Assembly: GCF_000182925.2 (NCBI RefSeq) | Contig: NC_026505.1 | Span: 1,922,001 to 1,986,000, forward strand | Direction of reading: 5' to 3' | DNA length: 64,000 nucleotides | Source of the DNA: Neurospora crassa OR74A | Lineage: Eukaryota; Ascomycota; Sordariomycetes; Sordariales; Sordariaceae | Shown here: positions 43,568-56,200 of the stretch, one piece after another | Position numbering within the stretch: the stretch's first letter is position 1 | Layout: every line of letters begins with the position of its first letter | The notes under the pieces: generated by a model | What the model saw: the letters and a program-made list of their open reading frames with translations, nothing else | The model's database searches: none | Told to the model about the DNA's origin: nothing | Translations under genes and position numbers: made by a program

Positions 43568-46500
43568 GCGATGCCGCCACCCAGATATCCCCATTGTCCG
43601 ATGAAGTCTAAGGAAGCATAATGGAAATTGGAAACATCAGCGAGCTCCACCATAAACTGCCAAGGATACTTAGATCGTGTTTCCCGGGTTGTTGTTCATG
43701 CGTTTCGGACATGTAAGATGGTCTACTACGGAAGCGTGGGACTTCGGACCACCTTGTCGTTGATATAGATATTGCATGTAATTCATGTAGATGATCAAAG
43801 TAAGAAATTGGCATCTGCAAACCATGGTTAGTCGCTATTAGCGTCTTGATGATGAATGATACATATTCAATCAGAGGGGGTCTCTGAATTGTAATCGTAA
43901 GAAGATAGCTCGACAACCGATAAAGTGGCAAGAAGAATGATGACGATGTGTTGACGATAGGATGTTGATGTCACTATATCGTCAAAAGATTCGCATGTCA
44001 AGTTTACGTATGGTCGAGAAGCAAGATATACGATATAATTTGCGGAGAGGTACCTAAACCGAAAATAATCTGGTATCGTCCAAATCGTATAATGAGAGAT
44101 TGACGACAGTCAGCCTCATTGGTCTCTGCCATATGCGTGTCCGGTTTGAATGTACTCGGAGGTTTGTGAAAAGGGAGAATGAATTAACAGGCAAGACCCG
44201 ACCAAGTCCCATGTGGCAAAACACACACTTGTATTCTGGAAATCCTGGAGCCATGACTTAGGAACCCCGGGGGAAGGGATCAGCCAACGCTGGGGAGAAA
44301 CAAGGTGTTTGGTATGGTTGAGATATGCTTAGTTTGTGGAAACGGTCCCGATCATCGTAAGGTGGTTCGAGTCATGTCTCGTCTTGGCTTTCTTACCCAT
44401 CCCACATCACATCACAAGCACATGCTTGGAGGTCGAGTGTGGGGCTGCGGAGCAACGACACTCGTCAAGAGCCTCAAACCCCGGACAAGCCAACCATGAC
44501 AACCAAACCCCCAATCAAGACCCTGCCGCAGCCTCCCCCAAACTCCTTGCCCCTGGGTTAGTGAATGCTACCATTCTTCACCAAATTGTCGGTATCTCAT
44601 GGTATCGGTTGAATCTGAGCGCCGAATTCTCAATCATGTGCAGCCAAAGTGCTCCAGGGATTAGTTTGTTTGGCTTGCTCGGAAGCGGTGGACCTCCGCC
44701 AAGCAGGTCATAGCAAGGAGTTGCCCGGGTACGGCCGGGGCTCTCAGGCCTTCAACCAACAATCAATGGACAGTTCCCGTTGGTCCAGAGACCTGGGAAT
44801 CTGGCCGCCAGCTTACCGAGATCGCATCACGGCAATCATATGTCAATAAAGAGATAGATGGTGCCAAGACGACATTGCCAGGACAGGAGCTGAGAGGAGA
44901 TCCAGACATGCCAAGGAGAGCTACCCCAGGTACGGTTTACTACCCTGCGGCTGACTCGAGCAAGACGTAGTCGATGATTGGGTGACTCGAGACCATTTCC
45001 CCTATCAAGTAGACGGCCACCACAAGGAACTTGCTGCTAAATCGTGGGGAAGGTTTCAAAATCGTTGGAGGCGTTCAAGCGCAGAGAAGCGGAAAGATGT
45101 TGATGCGTTTGAGTGTTGGTCAACCTTCATACAGATTAGGGTAACGGCGATGGATTATGTGATAGAAAAGAACACAATTCCGAGACAGTAGCTACATTGA
45201 GCAACAGTTCGCAAGATATCCGAGTGAAATCAGTAAAGGCATAGGGAACGTTGAGCACTTGACAATAGTTGCTGGACTCGAACGAGCATTTGCATTGGCG
45301 GGCCGTTTGAAGATGAGCCAATGGCTTTGCAGGCTCGAGCTCGTTCGAAGGCCATTGTAGAAGCTCCCGCGGCTTGTCAACATCAGCCGTCGTTTTGCAG
45401 CTTGTCATCTCATCATATGATTGCTATGGAACAATGGTTGATTGATGAAAGCAGTCACCGATGGATTGGCGCCACATCTGGGTGGCGGACCCAGCAAAAG
45501 CTCGAGGTACACCAGATCGGATCGTCCCATGTCATGCATGCGACAAGGAAAAACATGGGACGATCAGGATGTTGGGGATGGCGGTTCAGTTGGCCGCTCA
45601 ATGTTTGTCTCCGGCAGTCTATGCTCTTGGTTGAATAAAAAGAGTTGAGCTCGAAGGAGGGCGTGATTGTCGAAACAAATGGTGGCAGGGAAAGAAGGGA
45701 TAAGCGTGATGCATTCAGGTTCCGAACAGCTGAAGGGATTCGCGGACTTGGGGATCGCTCACCTCCTTTCCCCTTTTGGCTTTTATTTTTTCCAACTCCA
45801 ATGCCTTCTTTTCCGATGGCCAAGGTTTCTAGAAGGCCGGACTTTAGCATCTCGTCACCCTCCCTGTTCAATTGTCTCAGCGCCCTAAAAAAAGGAAAAA
45901 AAAAAAATGCCCTGCAACAATTTCGGGTGAAGTCGGAACAGGGATCCATGTCTTTCGTCGTATTTTTGGCTTTGTCAATTCGATGCGTGTCACCCTGGGT
46001 GGATGTGAGTTTTGGCCAGCCTGGTTGTTTCCCCTGGTCAGCCCCTGAAGGCCCAGAGACGCTCCCGCTGGTGCTTCGGGTGCTTCGTGAGGGGATCCAC
46101 ATTCACCGACACGGCATGACCGCAACCCTCCAGCCTAAACCGGACCGGCACGTCTGGATGACGGTGACCGTAGGCACTAGCACCCAGCGGACAGTAAGAT
46201 AACGATCTGATCATGTTTCCTGATTCTGACGCCCAAGTCACGATACTTTTGGCGCGACAGAGAGGCAAAATGGATGGGAGCTATCAGCAACCTCACCATA
46301 TCGCAGTATGCTATGGGCCCAGACCGGAGCTAACGGTACGATTCTGTCGCCCAAGTTAATGACAAACAAGGGTTTGGAGATTGAAGCGATGTTGACGGAG
46401 AACACGAACATACGTGTTTATGGGCTGTCGATGGGGGGCGCAATTCCAATCCAATCTATTCTGTTACCGCTGTGCATACGATCTGTGGGAATCCGCATCC

Positions 46501-48899
46501 AAACCACAAGAGTGGAAAGCTGTAGTGCAACGGATATGTCAGCATCTGGACGAAAAGATCGTGGTGCTACAGTAGGTAGTGGTACAACCCTTCGCATTCA
46601 GCACTCCAGCCCTGAGCTGGCACCCACTAGAATGTTGCGGTCCACAGTTTTCAGTGTCTCATGATTCCTTCGCGGATTTTGCGACCCCTTTTAGCCGTAA
46701 TTGCGCCGTGATGACTTCAAGGGCTTCCGCCAAAAAAGTGGATGGATTGCGGACAACTTGCCAATCGTAGGCGTTACAATTGCAGAGCGGAAAGTTGGAT
46801 AGACGGTTTGTTGGGAGCTTGATGGAAAAAGTTACGAAACCATTCCGAGAAAGCGACGGGAGTTGAGTTGAGAGCAAACCAAATCGGAGGTGGAATTCGA
46901 CGTCCCGGTGTTTTCATCCCCGATGTTACTATGTTACACATTTGCAACCAGGCGGGAAGGGCCCGCTAGCCCGATTAAGAAGCTGCTGTATGTAATTGGA
47001 GAAGATGATAGGATAGCGGGGTGATCACCCTGCAGCCCCTGGGCTGTATCGAAAAGAGGTTTGACGGATTCGAAATCCACTTCTCCACAAACCGGTGCCT
47101 TGAAGTCGACGGCTGCTGCTGCCCATCGCAACAAAAACACTCAAAACTTTCCGGTCACAAAGTGGCAGCTGTGGAAGAAGTACACAGTAGACGAGTGGAA
47201 AGAGAACTGGGCTGGAAGGAATCAGCGCTGTATGTCAGATCTGACAAGTCTCAGCTAGGTAGGTAGGTAGAGTTCAGGACACACAACTGAATATGCTCGG
47301 ACGTCCGATCGATTACGCCTTGTTCAATCTTTGGTTTTCGAATTAGGCTGGGTACTACCATATCCAAGTTGAGGACAAATGCCACTATAGAAGAATTCTC
47401 TCCGTGCAACGTCTAGTGTATTGCAGTTCTCACATCAGCTGCGGGGGCCTTGAAGATTCGACACTCATGCAAAGCTCAAGATGAGATGTCTGAATGGTGG
47501 AAAAGTGGAATCCTATGTACATACTGCGTAAGCAGCGGGAAACTGTGATGGATTCTACGGAGCCGCTAGCCGCTAAGCGGTGGAGTAGCGGTGGGGACTT
47601 CGGGTCTAACAAGCGGCATCGCACGCGGACGGCACCTGCATTTCCAGCGTGACAGGAAGGATTTACAGCCCAGACGCTGTGACGTGCCCCAAAGTCCACT
47701 GCCCATACGTAACTCGACCACATTCTGACTCCTTTTGCACTCTCAATCAACTATGGAACTTCGAAATACACGACGCCGGCCACACCCCGAACCATTGCCG
47801 GACGCGGGGATTGCCCGTTTTTTTTTTGCCTAGAAGAGAATTTCAATGGAACACTACTGAGGAGCACACGACCTCTTCCCCAAAAATGACTGTTCTGAAA
47901 AGATGACGCGACGGGACGCAGAGGTGAAAGACCGGTGCGATACCGGAAGGGAGAGCCCGTCGACAGATGGAACGGGAAAGAGCATCTTCCACGTAAAACC
48001 GCCTGCCCTTGCAGCCCTTCGTTTCCTCCATCTCCTCCATCTCGCCCTCACTTGCTTCGCGTCGTATGTGCCTGCCTTACCTTTCCTCACTATTTTTGGT
48101 GTTGATCAATCATCATCATATCATCTTGGTGGCCGGGATCTGCCGTTCCTGTCACCTCCAGTTTGTGTGTAGAAGCAAGGTACATAGACGCTATTCGTAC
48201 CTAGAGCTGCTACCGTAACAACACCATCATTGTACCGACCGATTCGCGGATATCGTTTTCAGCATTTGTTGTCGATTTCCCACGTTCCGGTACAACACTT
48301 TCCCGAAGGCATTCAAAGCCGCATATTCGTCGCAGCAACAAGCGGTCACACTGAGCAAACCCAACCGGGTGTATTCGGGTGTCTCCAACGGCTGGACCAC
48401 GCGTGTTTGCAAGGTGTGTTACACTCCCCTAGCTATGTTTTCTTTCTTTTCCTCTTTAGGGCATGCCCAGCCGACCAGGCCAGATCCAACCCGCACACAC
48501 CATCCGGACCCTCCCCCAACCGTTCATGGAAGCGTCAAGGCGCCGGCCGTGTGTAATGGAATCCACAGCCGGCGGCAGAATTCGGAGAAGACTCCCCTCG
48601 CCAGAGGCAAGGACACAGACACACACTCAGACACCCTTCTCCATCATGGCCAGGCGGCCCTTGAAACAGCCATACCCCGGCTCCCGAAACCCGCCAGACA
48701 GGCGTCTGTCACGACAAAGCAACACCCCAATCACTTGAGAACCTCCTGGCCGTTTTTACCAGATATGCTACATACTCGGCAGCTAACAGTGGCACTCTTG
48801 ATGCCCAACTAGAGAGAGCAGAAGGTAACCGTACGGGTAGCAGGAATCAGGTGAAAGCAACAAAAAAAGACATAGCGTTCCATCTCAATTTCGCGTCGC

Positions 48900-49364
48900 A
48901 TGGGTAAAAACAGACTCCCCGTTTCGCCCTGGACGGTGCTCATGTCCGGCGCAACCGCTCCTCGACTGCAAAACGTATTAAGTCGGCCGGTCCTCTCGAG
49001 CAAACGGGATGCTGGAAGAACTTCTTCTCATCATCTACTAAAGAGTCTGTTGCTTGCTTCACGGTTCGCTGCTTCTACACTCGTCGCTACTACTTCTTCT
49101 GCTGGTGCATCTAGAAGTACCGGTACCTCCAGTCCAGACCCCGGCCCTACCATTAATAAGTCGCAGACCAATCGCAACCCCTCGACTTACACCTCACCTC
49201 CAAATTCCCTTTCCAGAACGTTTAGTGCGAGTAACCTGCTAGCCTGGTATCGGACCCTCCCCAGCCCTTACTTTAACCTCTCCGGCCACCTCGACGATTT
49301 GTCTTCTTTAATCCGCCCTTTCCTGGCTTTTCTGGACCCGTCTTCGCTTTCCTCCCCATACTCG
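48900..49364 (+). other. Possible N-terminal extension or 5' leader of the malic enzyme
   Basis: The malic enzyme frame stays open for 155 codons upstream of the chosen start, back to an ATG at 48900. The translated stretch is Ser/Arg-rich (SRPVLSSKRDAGRTSSHHLL), poor in acidic residues at its start, and could be a mitochondrial presequence or simply a translated-looking leader. Neither ATG has a strong -3 purine. If used, the protein would be 814 aa, longer than usual for the family (about 540-680). Confidence 0.35.
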
Positions 49365-51939
49365 ATGGCTTCCACTTCGTACGCTTTCAGCACTTCTTCA
49401 GGCTCCGATTTCTCGACCCCGCGGTCCAGCTCCCCTCACTCGTCTGCATCAGTTGCGTCCGCACGCTCCTCCCACTCGTCCACCTTCAGTGCAGGAAAGC
49501 GCTTGTCCATGTCTTCGGTTCGGCGCACCTCGGCTTCGAATCCGATGTCTTCCGTTGATCTATCAACCATCGAAGAGGCTCTGAAGATGGCCAACCTCGA
49601 CACACTGAAGGGCTACTGCCAAAAAACGTACGGCGAGGTCCACCAGGAAACCACTACCGAGTATATTTCCCAGGAAGAGGCCCGGGGCTACCAGGTGCTC
49701 AACCAACCCCACTGGAACAAGGGTAAGCTTACTGTTCCTTTTTTTTTTTTTTTCTTGTTCGTTTCTTTGTTTATTCTCTCCCACTTCCTTCGTTTCCACG
49801 TCCCACGCTGCTTCTCCTGTCCCTGTCTCTTATCACTGCAGCACCCGAGCTTGGTTGTCTACGGCTTCCTTGAGTCAGTCTGGCCATGCTCGCATCATCA
49901 GTCTCTGCTGTCCGTCAAGGTGCTATCATGGCTTGGTCTGCCAGACTTCTGCATGCACGCCAGACTTGCTTATATTCACGTTTTCTCCCATCTTCTTCTC
50001 CCCGACCCCGTCTTTCTTCGACTTCATCCGTTTCTGGTTCAGCACTTTCTGGATCTCCGTCTGTGTCACATTCGCCAGAACCGTCCTCGTCACCCCTCGT
50101 ACACAACATGACTGCAGTTGCTGATTTTCGCATTTCACCCAAAGGGACGTCATTCACTCCAGAAGAGCGTGTGGCCAAGAACTTGACCGGACTTATTCCG
50201 CACGTCATGGAGGACTCCGAGAAGCAGGTTGAGCGTGCGCTCAAGATGATCCGCACCCGTCAGACCGACATTGACAGGTACCTCTACTTGTCGACCATCA
50301 AGAGCCAAAACGTCGACCTCTTCTACCGCCTCCTGATGGATCATGCCAAGGAGATGATGCCATTGGTCTACACTCCCACCATTGGCGACGTCTGCCTCCA
50401 GTACTCAACCCTCTACACTCGTCCAGAAGCGCTGTACATTTCGATCAAACAAAGGAAGTCGATCCGTACAATTTTGAGGAATTGGCCCTATCCTCAGCCC
50501 GAGATTTGTGTCGTCACTGACGGTTCCCGCATTCTCGGTTTGGGAGACCTTGGTGTCAATGGTGTTGGCATTCCGGTAAGTGGCAATTACTCAATTTCAT
50601 ACGCTGGCAAGACACTAACGTGTACCAGATCGGTAAGCTAGCTTTGTACACGGCTGCTGCTGGTATTCACCCGGACAAGACGCTCCCTATCGTCCTCGAC
50701 TGCGGTACCGCCAACGAGACCAACCTGAAGGACCCTCTCTACTTGGGCCTTCGTCAGAAGCGTATCCCGGTTGCCGAGCAACAGGAGTTCATGGACGAGT
50801 TCATGGAGGCTGCCGCTGAAGTCTTCCCGGACATGGTTGTGCAGTTTGAGGACTTTGAAAGTGAAAAGGCTTTCAACTACCTCGATCGGTACCGCGATCA
50901 GTACAAGTGCTTCAACGATGATATCCAGGGAACCGGAGCTGTTGTCCTCGCCGGGTAAGTTGGAAAACCCCTCCAGCCCTGCAGAAGATGAAGTTGCTTG
51001 AATGGGAAATCCCACGTTTCAAAAGTGACTTGTGAGCGTGAGACAAATTGCTGACAGTACGCTGTACAATATAGTTACATCGGTGCCGTCAACCTTTCAA
51101 ATGTTCCTATCGAGGAGCAACGTCTTGTCTTTATGGGAGCTGGCTCCGCCGGTGTTGGCGTTGCCAAGCAGCTGGTCGAGTACTACACCAAGCGTGGCCT
51201 CTCGGAGCAACAAGCTAAGGACAAGTTCTGGCTTGTTGATACCAAGGGTCTTGTGACCAAGGATCGCGGTGATAAGCTGGCTGAACACAAAAAGTACTTT
51301 GCCCGTACCGACAACAACGGCCATCAGTTCCGCACCCTCGAGGAGGTCATCGAGTACGTCAAGCCAAGTGCGCTTGTCGGTCTTACTGCCACTCATGGCG
51401 TCTTTACCGAGTCGGTCGTCCGCGCCCTCAAGGCTTCCGTCGACGCCGGAGGACTTGGCCGCAGGCCCATCCTCTTCCCCCTCAGCAATCCTCTCACCAA
51501 GGCTGAATGTACATTCAAGGAGGCCATTGACTGGACTGACGGAACCGTGCTCTTTGCTTCCGGTTCTCCCTTCTCCAGCTACACTACAAACGGTGTAACA
51601 TATCACCCTAACCAGGGTAACAACGTCTACGTCTTCCCCGGTATTGGTCTTGGTGCTATCCTCGCCAAGGCTACTAGAGTCACCGATGACATGATCTACA
51701 CCTCGGCCGCTGCCCTGGCCAACTCCCTCAATGCCGATGAGGTCAAGCAAGGCCTTATCTACCCCCGCATTGACCGTGTCCGTGAGGCTAGCGTCATTGT
51801 TGCGCGTGAGGTGATGAAGTCTGCTCGCCGTGAAGGCGTCAGCACTCTACCGGAAGAGCAGTGGCTTGAGTGGGAGGAGTGGGGTGACGTTGATCTCGAG
51901 AGGTACATCAAGCAGCACATCTACGACCCCAAGTTTTGA
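49365..51939 (+). CDS. Malic enzyme, NAD(P)-dependent
   Basis: Four exons: 49365-49722, 50145-50575, 50629-50954 and 51075-51939, giving 659 aa from this start. The enzyme decarboxylates malate to pyruvate with reduction of NAD or NADP. Evidence in order: RGYQVLNQPHWNKG joined to TSFTPEERVAKNLTGLIPH (the conserved N-terminal hinge), VYTPTIGDVCLQYS with the catalytic Tyr, LDCGTANETNLKDPLYLG, the catalytic Lys/acidic segment ending CFNDDIQGTGAVVLAG (metal ligand), GAGSAGVGVA (dinucleotide fold), LSNPLTKAECT and FPGIGLGAILAKA. The Ser-rich first ~75 residues look disordered. Intron 1 is 422 nt, unusually long here, ends in AAG after a CTGAT branch, and contains an in-frame alternative start. Cofactor preference cannot be fixed by eye. 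The true start is uncertain because the frame is open upstream to 48900. Confidence 0.9.
49928..50144 (+). other. In-frame alternative 5' exon of malic enzyme within intron 1 (putative mitochondrial start)
   Basis: Inside intron 1 the exon 2 frame is open upstream from 50145 through ATGs at 50108 and 49928 and beyond. The 49928 ATG has A at -3 (atcATGG). Its product begins MAWSARLLHARQTCLYSRFL and continues Ser/Pro/Arg-rich without acidic residues for about 40 residues, the look of a mitochondrial presequence, and reads directly into TSFTPEER. This would need transcription from within or near intron 1. Confidence 0.4.
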
Positions 51940-53217
51940 AAGGTCTCATAGATACGTTCAAACGGGTGTGCACAAAATGGATAGAAAGATAGATGGGTAG
52001 GTGGGATGGGTGGATATGGCAAGAGTTGGGTTGGAGTTTATCATCACGGCGTTTGGAACCTGATTTATTTTATCCTAGTGATCGCCAGACTCACAGGATG
52101 CTTGCTTTACTGTTGAAGAGTTGGAATGGCAAATAAGCGGGATCCATTACTACCATTAATAAAGATCCCTTTCCAGTCAAGAAAGGATTGGATGGATCTT
52201 GAGCGTTTCGGTACTTACTTCTTAAGGACCATGTTGGATGCACATACCCCATGGGACAGCGAGAGATGCCCATGTTCTAGCATGGGTCACTCGGCATTAG
52301 ATACAGACTGTTAGAGTCAGAAGAGGTTGATTCGGCGTTATCATGGAACAAGAAAAAAACGCTTTTAGCGGGGTTAGATCACTCAAGGGAACAGGCAACA
52401 TTGCGAAGGATTCATTGTACATTTTTGAAAGATCTTTTCTGCCTATCACAAACTTGAACTCACTTTGGTGATGCCTTTACTCTTTGACCGAACAATGACC
52501 CAGAACAAGATTGTGTACCGAATGAACTCGCGACAACCGGATTCCAGGTTGCAAGGTTGAAGGTGTTTAACTGCACATGTACCGCCACACGCCTTTGACG
52601 GTTGTCAGATGCAAATGGCACATCTTTAATTATGATCTCTGCATACCTGGAATGCTATAGTCGCGAGTCAATTGGGCAAGCTTACAGACACTGGTCCCGC
52701 GAAAGAACCCGAAATATCCTTCTGCATTCTATGGAGGTATATGATCACTCGTACGGTGACTGGGTTTCGACATTGCGTTTGTCACTCTTCACCGCTGCCC
52801 TTTTCTTTCCGTCCTCAGTGTCGGCGTCGGGCTCATATCGCACCGTTATTTTTTTTGGTTTACCTTCCTCGTGCCAGTCTCTTTGGGTACCCAGTGCAGG
52901 CGGAGAGATAGCGAACTCTTGAAGCCGAGAATGCTATACAGACATGCTCCTCGTGGATGGACGGGTAGATAGGGCGGTTAAAATTTCTTATTTTGTTACC
53001 ATAATGAAGATCCTATTACCCACCCTCCGTAATGATTTAGACAGGGACGTTGGAAATTTAGATGATAGATATGTGTCCTGGTGTACCTCGCTCAATCACT
53101 GTTTGGACTACCAACTCGAATAGAAAAAAAAGACCATCTAATCATGATGACCGCGGACCAAGCCCTGGGTATATATCACTCCGACACTCCAATCCCTGCA
53201 ATTCCATCTCCTCCTCT
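51940..53217. other. Convergent intergenic region
   Basis: This separates the 3' ends of the malic enzyme and the RING-SNF2 gene. No coding frame, RNA gene or notable repeat is supported. Confidence 0.5.
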
Positions 53218-56200
53218 TTAATTTGGAGCTTCATCACCGTCTCTTCTCATTCTATTCCTTCCCTCAGCCGCCTCCCCAGCTAAGAACCCTCTCGTTACCG
53301 GATTCTCCACTAACGACCTCTCCGCCTCCTCATTATTATTACCATCAACGCCGCCACCACTCTCAGCAGTTGTTGGTGTGCGTCCACCAGATTTGACACC
53401 CCCAAACAAACATGTCCACAAATCATTTTGATCCACTGCCTCGCCCACCACTCCATCCGATCCTTTACCCATCAGTTTACTCAGATGCGCCTGTTGCATC
53501 TCCTGCGCGTTGGCCGCGTCAAGACTTATGTCTTCGAGCGTCTCGGACTCCTTCTCTTTGTCCCTTGCCTCTTCTCTTGTTTTTGTGTTTGTTGAAGAAG
53601 AAGAAGAAGCATCAGCAGTACCACCAACAACAGTAGCACGCCTCTCCATATGCTCCAACCGCCTCTTCACACTTAACTCGTAGACATTCTGCTCCACCGT
53701 CCCATCCACAATATACAGCCACACCGTCGTCTCCTGCTTCTGACCAATCCTGTCAACTCTGGCGATAGCCTGCAACTCCAGCGCCGTATTAAGCAGCGGT
53801 TCGCAGAGGAACACATGGCTGGCGTTGACCAGGTTCAGCCCACTCGCGTGGGCACGTGCGTGCAGCAAAAAGACTTCGATGGAGGGGTCTTCACGGAAGG
53901 AGGCGACGCTGGACACAGCACTGCGGTAGAATGAGGAGTAGCCGATGTGATAGCGTTCAAAGGCCTGAGCTAACACGTGGAGGAAGTCCTGGTATTGCGA
54001 AAAGACAATGGACTTGGCGCCGGGGTCGGATTGGCGCAGCCAGAGGAGGTGGCGGAGTAGGGTGTCGACTTTGGTGGTGTAGTGCGGGCCATTTTCAAGG
54101 TCGATGTTTTGGATCTCGGCGAGTTTGGAGGGGTTGAACTCGGTGTATATCGATGTGTGCTTTTTGGACTTGGACGGTGACGTTGGTTGCTGGTCGCGAG
54201 GGGCTAGCTGCTTGTTGGAGTCGCGGGTGTTGTGGCCTTCCGAATGGACTTTGAGTTCTTGAGGTTTGTATGTGATGTTGTGCAGGTTAGAGCGATGAAG
54301 GGGTCGCTTGCACACGGGGCAGTTGTGGTGAGTTGTGAACCACATTGTGATGCACTCTTTGCAAAACTGGTGGCCGCAGACTGTCAAGACGCCGATGGAG
54401 AATGGTGACTGGCAGATGACACACATTCGCTCCTCGTCGGAGGAAGCATCGGCTTGTTTAAGATGAAGCACTGTAAGAGGGTGTCAGTACATCATGTTAC
54501 ACCATGGAACATAAAATCACAGCACAAGTGTCTCGCAATAGGCGTAACTTACGGTAACGATGCTTCGACTCCGCTGTGGCCACTTTCGTCTTCAACCTTT
54601 CTTCCTCGTCGATGGCCCTCTGTAGGGCTTGTTCGTCCGTGGCCCCTGTGTACTCTTCTACCGAGTCTGAAACTTGTTGGAGTTGCCGGTAGAAATCAAG
54701 ACGTGCGTTCAAGATGTCAGTAAAGTTCTCCACCTCTTGTTCCATGGCTGTCGCTGCTTTGCCTTGGTCCGTATGCTGAGCCTGGGTTGACTTTAACAAT
54801 CTCTCTGCCAAAGCAAGCTCAAGCCTTGCTCTTTTGCTCCCACTCGCTTCCTGATGTCGCAAATCCGTCATCACGGCTCGAAGTTTCGAGATAATGCCTC
54901 TCAGGGATGTATGACCATCGCCTTCCTTGAACTTCGGCTTGACACTTTCGCGAAGGGCAAAGAGCTCGAGGATCCGCTTGGCCGATTCAGGCGGCTTGTG
55001 GCCTGCTTCCACTTCCATATCATCGCGTGCCATTTTAAGCACCACCCCAACTTCGTGTTCGACCAGGCCGTTTTGTTGCCCAGATATCACGGCTTGTCGG
55101 TCGGCGATAGCGGCCTTCAAAACCTGGACATATGCCAGAATCTCATCCTGAAGCTTTGTTGATTCCTCGTATTCTTGGCCTGTGGCTTCAACATCGGTAT
55201 TGTCCTCATCCACCAACGGCTTGAGCAGAAGTTGGATGACATGCTCTCTCCATTCGTCGAGCTTATCGGCCTGCCGGTCAAGGGCCTCGTATATACCCTC
55301 GAGAGCGATGATGATGTGACTACATTCGACGCCGCTTTCTTCGGGTATATCCACTGCGGGGATGACCGCAAAGTCTTGCTTCTGGCGACATTCTTCAAGC
55401 TTGTCCATCAGCTTCCTCGCCTTGCCGTAACTCTAAACTGTCTGTTAGTACACGTCGCACAAAAGATAGGAATGTGAATGTACCTCTTGCAGGATTTCCT
55501 TCCTGATAGCCTTCGCAAGGTCGTAGCCTTCGGATTCCAGTTTGTCCAGCCGCTTGAACTCATCAGAGTCCGGAACAGTCAACTTGTCGTCCGTCTTGCT
55601 AGAGTAATATCCGTTTGCGCACAGAAACACGGCCATGTGCTGAATTTCAAGGACGAATCTCAGTCGCCGACGGGCATCTTTGAGTCCTGATGAGATGTCC
55701 TCGTCATCATCCGATTCGCTATCTTCCTTCGCACCTGACGGTACCACAGGGTCTTTCGCAAGCTCCGCTTCAAGCTGTTTCCGGCACTCCGCTACCATCT
55801 CTACACTTTTTGCGCGGACATCCTCCCAAATAGTTAGTGCATCCTGGACGCGGTCCATTCCAGCCAGAATTTGTCCTCTTTTGAGCTGCATGAGCAGGAG
55901 ACTACGTTGATCACTCCTGATGGCACCATCACTCTGCTCTAGCATTGCATCAAGGACCTCGGCCACTGTTCGCATAGGGCGACCCGACCTTTTGCCTAAG
56001 GCCTTGCGGTTTCGATTTCCCACTTCAGGGTGAAGGGTCAATTGCCGCAGCTGATCGAGGGCAGTCCGCATGCCTTGTTGCGTGAAAGGGTCTTCGGGGT
56101 CCCAGTCTTCCTGAATTGGATTTCCCTCAACATCCAAGCCGCAGTTGTTGACGAGCTCTCTAAATACGGTCCGGTAATGTTGCTCCTCCACGGCGCTGAA

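Larger units (their letters stand above)
42660..48899. other. Long stretch without a convincing gene, RAD16 to malic enzyme
   Basis: More than 6 kb in which every frame is short or overlaps another with no motifs. It holds a (CT)n tract near 43406 and a 23-C homopolymer. The last ~1 kb is pyrimidine-rich on the plus strand and is probably promoter and leader of the malic enzyme. No tRNA, 5S rRNA or transposon ends were recognised. Confidence 0.5.

Noticed and set aside
44340-44400. GGTTCGAGTC resembling a tRNA T-loop
   Set aside because: The flanking bases do not pair as a T-stem and no acceptor or anticodon arm is present.
45455-46202. Frames of 185 (+) and 215 (-) codons
   Set aside because: Mutually antisense, with homopolymer-derived Phe/Lys runs and no family motifs.
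47560-47600. CCGCTA..TAGCGG inverted repeats
   Set aside because: Stems are only 5-6 bp with no T run or conserved context, so chance is likely.
51097-51750. 217-codon minus-strand frame
   Set aside because: It is antisense to the last exon of the malic enzyme, which holds the conserved dinucleotide-binding fold.
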